DNA from: Streptomyces fulvorobeus
GTDB lineage: Bacteria; Actinomycetota; Actinomycetes; Streptomycetales; Streptomycetaceae
Assembly: GCF_013167895.1 (NCBI RefSeq)
Contig: NZ_BLWC01000001.1
Coordinates: forward strand, 4,712,001-4,776,000
DNA: 64,000 nucleotides
Direction: 5' to 3'
The notes beneath the pieces were generated by a model. It ran no database searches, had not been told where the DNA came from, and worked only from the letters and a program-made list of their open reading frames with translations. Positions 61,174 through 64,000 of the stretch are shown piece by piece (position 1 is the stretch's first letter; the number at the start of each line of letters is the position of its first letter). Position numbers and translations under genes: made by a program.

Positions 61174-64000
61174 ATGGGCAGCGGGGACCGGCCGGAGCTG
61201 GTGAGAATCTGCGATCGGGCCGGCCGGCCGCGGGGCACGGGATTCGTCGCGGATCACCGCGGCACGGTCGTCACCAGCCACGAGGCCGTCGCCGGCCTCC
61301 TGTCTCCGACGCTGTACGGGCCGGACGGACGCGGCCTCGCCGTCGAGCCGGATGACGTCACGCCGCTGCCCGGACTCGGTCTGGCCCTCGTGCGTACCCC
61401 GGGCCCCGACGCGCTGGGCGCGCGCCCGCTGCCGGTGACCGCACGCGACCGTATCGCGACCGGCACGTACGTGCGGATCGCCGCCCACGGGTGGCGTGAG
61501 GCGCGCGTACTGGGCCGGACCCCCGCGACGTACACCGCTGCGGGGAGTGAGCACCGGATCGGCGCGGCGACGGTCCTGGCCCTCGGGACCGACGGGCGGG
61601 ACGCCCTGCGCTCGGGCGGGACGGCCGTGGGCGGGCCGGTGCTCGACCCGGAGACCGGCGCGGTCATCGGCGTGCTCTCGACGGCCCGGGGGGTGGGACA
61701 CGAGTCGGCGGGGCTCGCTGTGCCGCTCACGGGCCTTCCGCCAGGGCCCTCCTCCGCACTCCTGACGGCCCTGGTGCGACGCAACGCGGCGACCGTCCCC
61801 GCCTACGGCCCAGACCTCAACCTCGCGGGCGCCCACCAGCTGACCGCCACGTCGGTGGGGTCGGCGGCTGGCTCCGGCACCCGCACGGAGCCAGCCGCCC
61901 GGCCGGAGGCCGCGGGCGCGTTCGCCGCCTTCGAGGGGGGCACGGGGCAGGTGCTCGCGCTCGTCGGGGCGCCCGGCACCGGCCGCACCACCGAGCTCGC
62001 CGCCCTGGCCGCCCGCCGCGCCCAGGGCTCCGTGCCCGCCCTCACGCTGTGGCTGCGGGGCGCGGACCTGCTGGCCGGGGACGCCTCGGTCGCCGACGCG
62101 GTGGCCCGCACCCTCCGGCGCTCGGGGCGGATCGTCTCCGCCGCCGGTGCGGTGGGGGACGTGTCGGCGGCAGGCCCCCTGCGCGTGGCCGCGCTCGCCG
62201 CCGAGTCCGGGCGCCCTCTGCTCGTCGTGCTCGACGGGCCCGAGGAGATGCCGCCGCCGCTGGCCCACCGACTGGCGGAGTGGACCGCCGCAACGGCCCG
62301 CTGGCTGGGCGCACACGGCGTACGGATGGTCGTCGCCTGCCGTCCCGAGCACTGGGAGACCGCCGGGAAGCTCTATCCGGCCGGCGTCCTGCACCACCCC
62401 GAGCGGCCCGCCGCCCGGCTGCCGTACGCCGTACGCCTCGGTGATCTCACCGCAGGCCAGGCGGAGCTGGCCAGGGAGCGGTACGGCATTCCGGCCGGGG
62501 CGATCGCCCCGGGCCACGACCGGCACCCGCTCACCCTGCGCCTGCTGGCCGAAGTACGCGGGGCGCTGCCTCCCGACGTTCCGGGCCGGCCCGGCACGGA
62601 GGACGTCTTCGGCGCGCACCTGGACCTCATGTGCCTGCGCATCGCCGTCCGGATCGCGGCCGGGGACGGGAAGCGGCTCCGGGGTACGGCGGTGCGCCGG
62701 CTGGCGGCCAGGGTGGCGGGCCAGGTCCACGAGGCGGCACGCCGCTGCCTGGGCCCGGGGCAGGGGGAGCTGGACCGGACCGCGTTCGAGGAGCTGTTCC
62801 CCTGGCGCACGGGCTGGGCGTCGGCCGTCCTCACCGAGGGTCTGCTGTCCCCGGCGGGGGCGGGCTACCGCTTCGCCCACGAGGAGCTGGGGACTGGGTC
62901 CAGGGCGCCCATCTCGACCTGGACGCGGCGCTGCGCTCCCTGGTCCACCGCAGGCACGAACCACAGGCCGCGGCCTGCGACAGCGGCACGGGCTCGTCGA
63001 GGCGCCGGGCCGCGAGGACCGGACGCATGGCACCGGCCCCGCGGGAGGAACCCCGCACGCTGCCCGTGCCGCGCCACCGGACCGGCCCGGTGATCCAGGC
63101 GATGCTCGTGCTGGGGCGGCGCCAGGGGACGTCCGCTCTCGCACACCGCATGGCGGACCTGATCGCGGCGATCGACCGGCTCTCCGCGCGGCCGGCGGGG
63201 AACGGGGACACCGAGTCGCCGGACGCCCTGTGGTGGTCCGCCCATCTGCTCAGGGAGAGCCTGCTCAGGGTCCCCGACGCCGGTCCGTATCTCGGTGTGC
63301 TCCGGGTGCTCGCGGGGCGGATCACCCGGCGCTCCCGCACCGAGGACGGACCCGCGCGGCTCGGGGCGTACGGGGAGTTCGGACCGTGGTTCTGGCAGCG
63401 GCTGCGGCTGCCCGACGAGGAGCGGATCGACCTGCTGCGGCGGCTCCTGCCCGCCGACGGCGCCCCGCGCACCGACGGGGACGCGGGCTATCTGGACGCC
63501 GTGGCCCGGCGGCTCCGCGCCGCCCCGCGCACGGTGCAGCCGCTGCTGTGCCAGTGGTTCACCGACGAGCGCGCCCCGCACCCGCGGGAGGGCCGGCCGA
63601 CGTGGCCCACCGTGGCCGCCGCCGCGCAGGCCCTCCTCCACGCCCACCGTGACCTGGACGCCGACGCCCTGGCCGACGCGCTCGTCGCGACCCCGCACCC
63701 GCGTGCGGAGGAACTGCTGGGCGCCCTCGTCCAGGACGAGCCGACCGCGCTCTGCCGGGCCGTCGAGCGGTGGACGCGCGACGGGGAGAGCCCCGAACGG
63801 CGGGCCGCCGCCGCGGCGTACGCCTGCGTCCTCCTCGGCCACACCTCCTCGGAAACCGACCGCGGCCTGCTGCGCGACGCCGCCCTGCACCTGCTCGCCC
63901 GCCCCGCCGACCCGGCACCGCACGGCGCGGCGCTCACCGTCCTCCTGCACGATCCGGTGACCAGGGACCGCCACCTGCCGCACGCCCTGCGGCTGTTCGC
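61174..64000 (+). CDS. Trypsin-like/P-loop (STAND-like) protein, frameshifted and cut by window end
   Basis: From the ATG at 61174 the protein shows a trypsin-like N-terminal domain of about 200 residues (GFVADHRGTVVTSHEAVAGL; later RSGGTAVGGPVLDPETG where GDSGGP is expected, so the nucleophile Ser is missing). An NTPase region follows with a Walker A-like GAPGTGRTTE (Arg replaces Lys) and Walker B-like PLLVVLDGPEE. The frame breaks at the G run 62889-62892. With one more G it continues as FAHEELGDWVQGAHLDLDAA and stays open to the window end with helical repeats (RRLLPADGAPRTDGDAGYLD). Function unknown. It lies right after truB and is probably inactive as a protease. Confidence 0.75.

Noticed and set aside
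61174..64000. Antiphage defence system at the window end
   Set aside because: The trypsin-P-loop layout is suggestive, but the gene is in a core context, has degenerate motifs and no partner effector genes are visible.

Overview
The window is a high-GC (roughly 70%+) actinobacterial chromosome segment that looks like the core of a Streptomyces chromosome. The evidence is the end of the sporulation sigma factor gene whiG, GTG/TTG starts beside GGAGG-type ribosome binding sites, Gly/Pro/Arg-rich extensions on IF-2, a DasR-like operator in front of a chitinase gene, and gene order (whiG - rpsB - tsf - pyrH - frr - cdsA - rlmN ... ispC - M50 protease - ispG ... proS ... rimP - nusA - ylxR - infB - rbfA - truB) that I recall from Streptomyces genomes. 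I found no rRNA or tRNA gene, CRISPR array, prophage or complete insertion sequence, and no gap over 300 bases without a gene.

Layout. 1-2 kb: whiG 3' end, a TetR-type regulator, and an M23 peptidase on the minus strand. 2-8 kb: translation, nucleotide and lipid genes rpsB, tsf, pyrH, frr, cdsA, rlmN. 7.9-11.9 kb: a TPP riboswitch controlling a thiamine ABC transporter (binding protein, fused permease, ATPase). 12-16.5 kb: an accessory patch with an AHSA1/SRPBCC protein, a divergent WYL regulator/VOC protein pair, a decayed IS481-type transposase fragment, and an ABC exporter pair behind a 26-bp perfect palindrome. 16.7-42.1 kb: a discontinuous polyamine/GABA utilisation region. It holds a class-III aminotransferase with an Lrp regulator, a divergent aldehyde dehydrogenase, a second aldehyde dehydrogenase, a PotDABC-type importer, an FAD-dependent amine oxidase, a GABA aminotransferase, a PucR-family regulator and a succinate-semialdehyde dehydrogenase-like enzyme. 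Interspersed are a Methyltransf_19 methyltransferase, GDPD, an adenosine/aminofutalosine deaminase-like enzyme, a DUF4190-like membrane protein, a NADAR protein, a secreted GH18 chitinase, a PAP2 phosphatase and a TraG/VirD4-like ATPase. 42.3-49.9 kb: an acyl-CoA dehydrogenase, MEP-pathway genes ispC and ispG around a site-2 protease, and two GNAT acetyltransferases. 50-64 kb: proS, a degenerate APH(6)-like kinase, a ferritin-like protein with a lipoprotein partner, then rimP-nusA-ylxR-infB-DUF503-rbfA-truB and a trypsin-like/P-loop protein running off the end.

The polyamine genes form a plausible route. Polyamines enter through the Pot transporter and are deaminated by the oxidase or the aminotransferase. 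The aldehydes are oxidised to GABA (or gamma-glutamyl-GABA), and GABA passes through GabT and a GabD-like enzyme to succinate.

An important property of this sequence is that two genes expected to be essential, pyrH and infB, are interrupted by apparent one-base deletions in G or C runs. The terminal P-loop protein gene has the same lesion and a small lipoprotein gene probably does. These look like homopolymer under-calls rather than true pseudogenes, so coordinates in those genes should be read as spanning a corrected frame.
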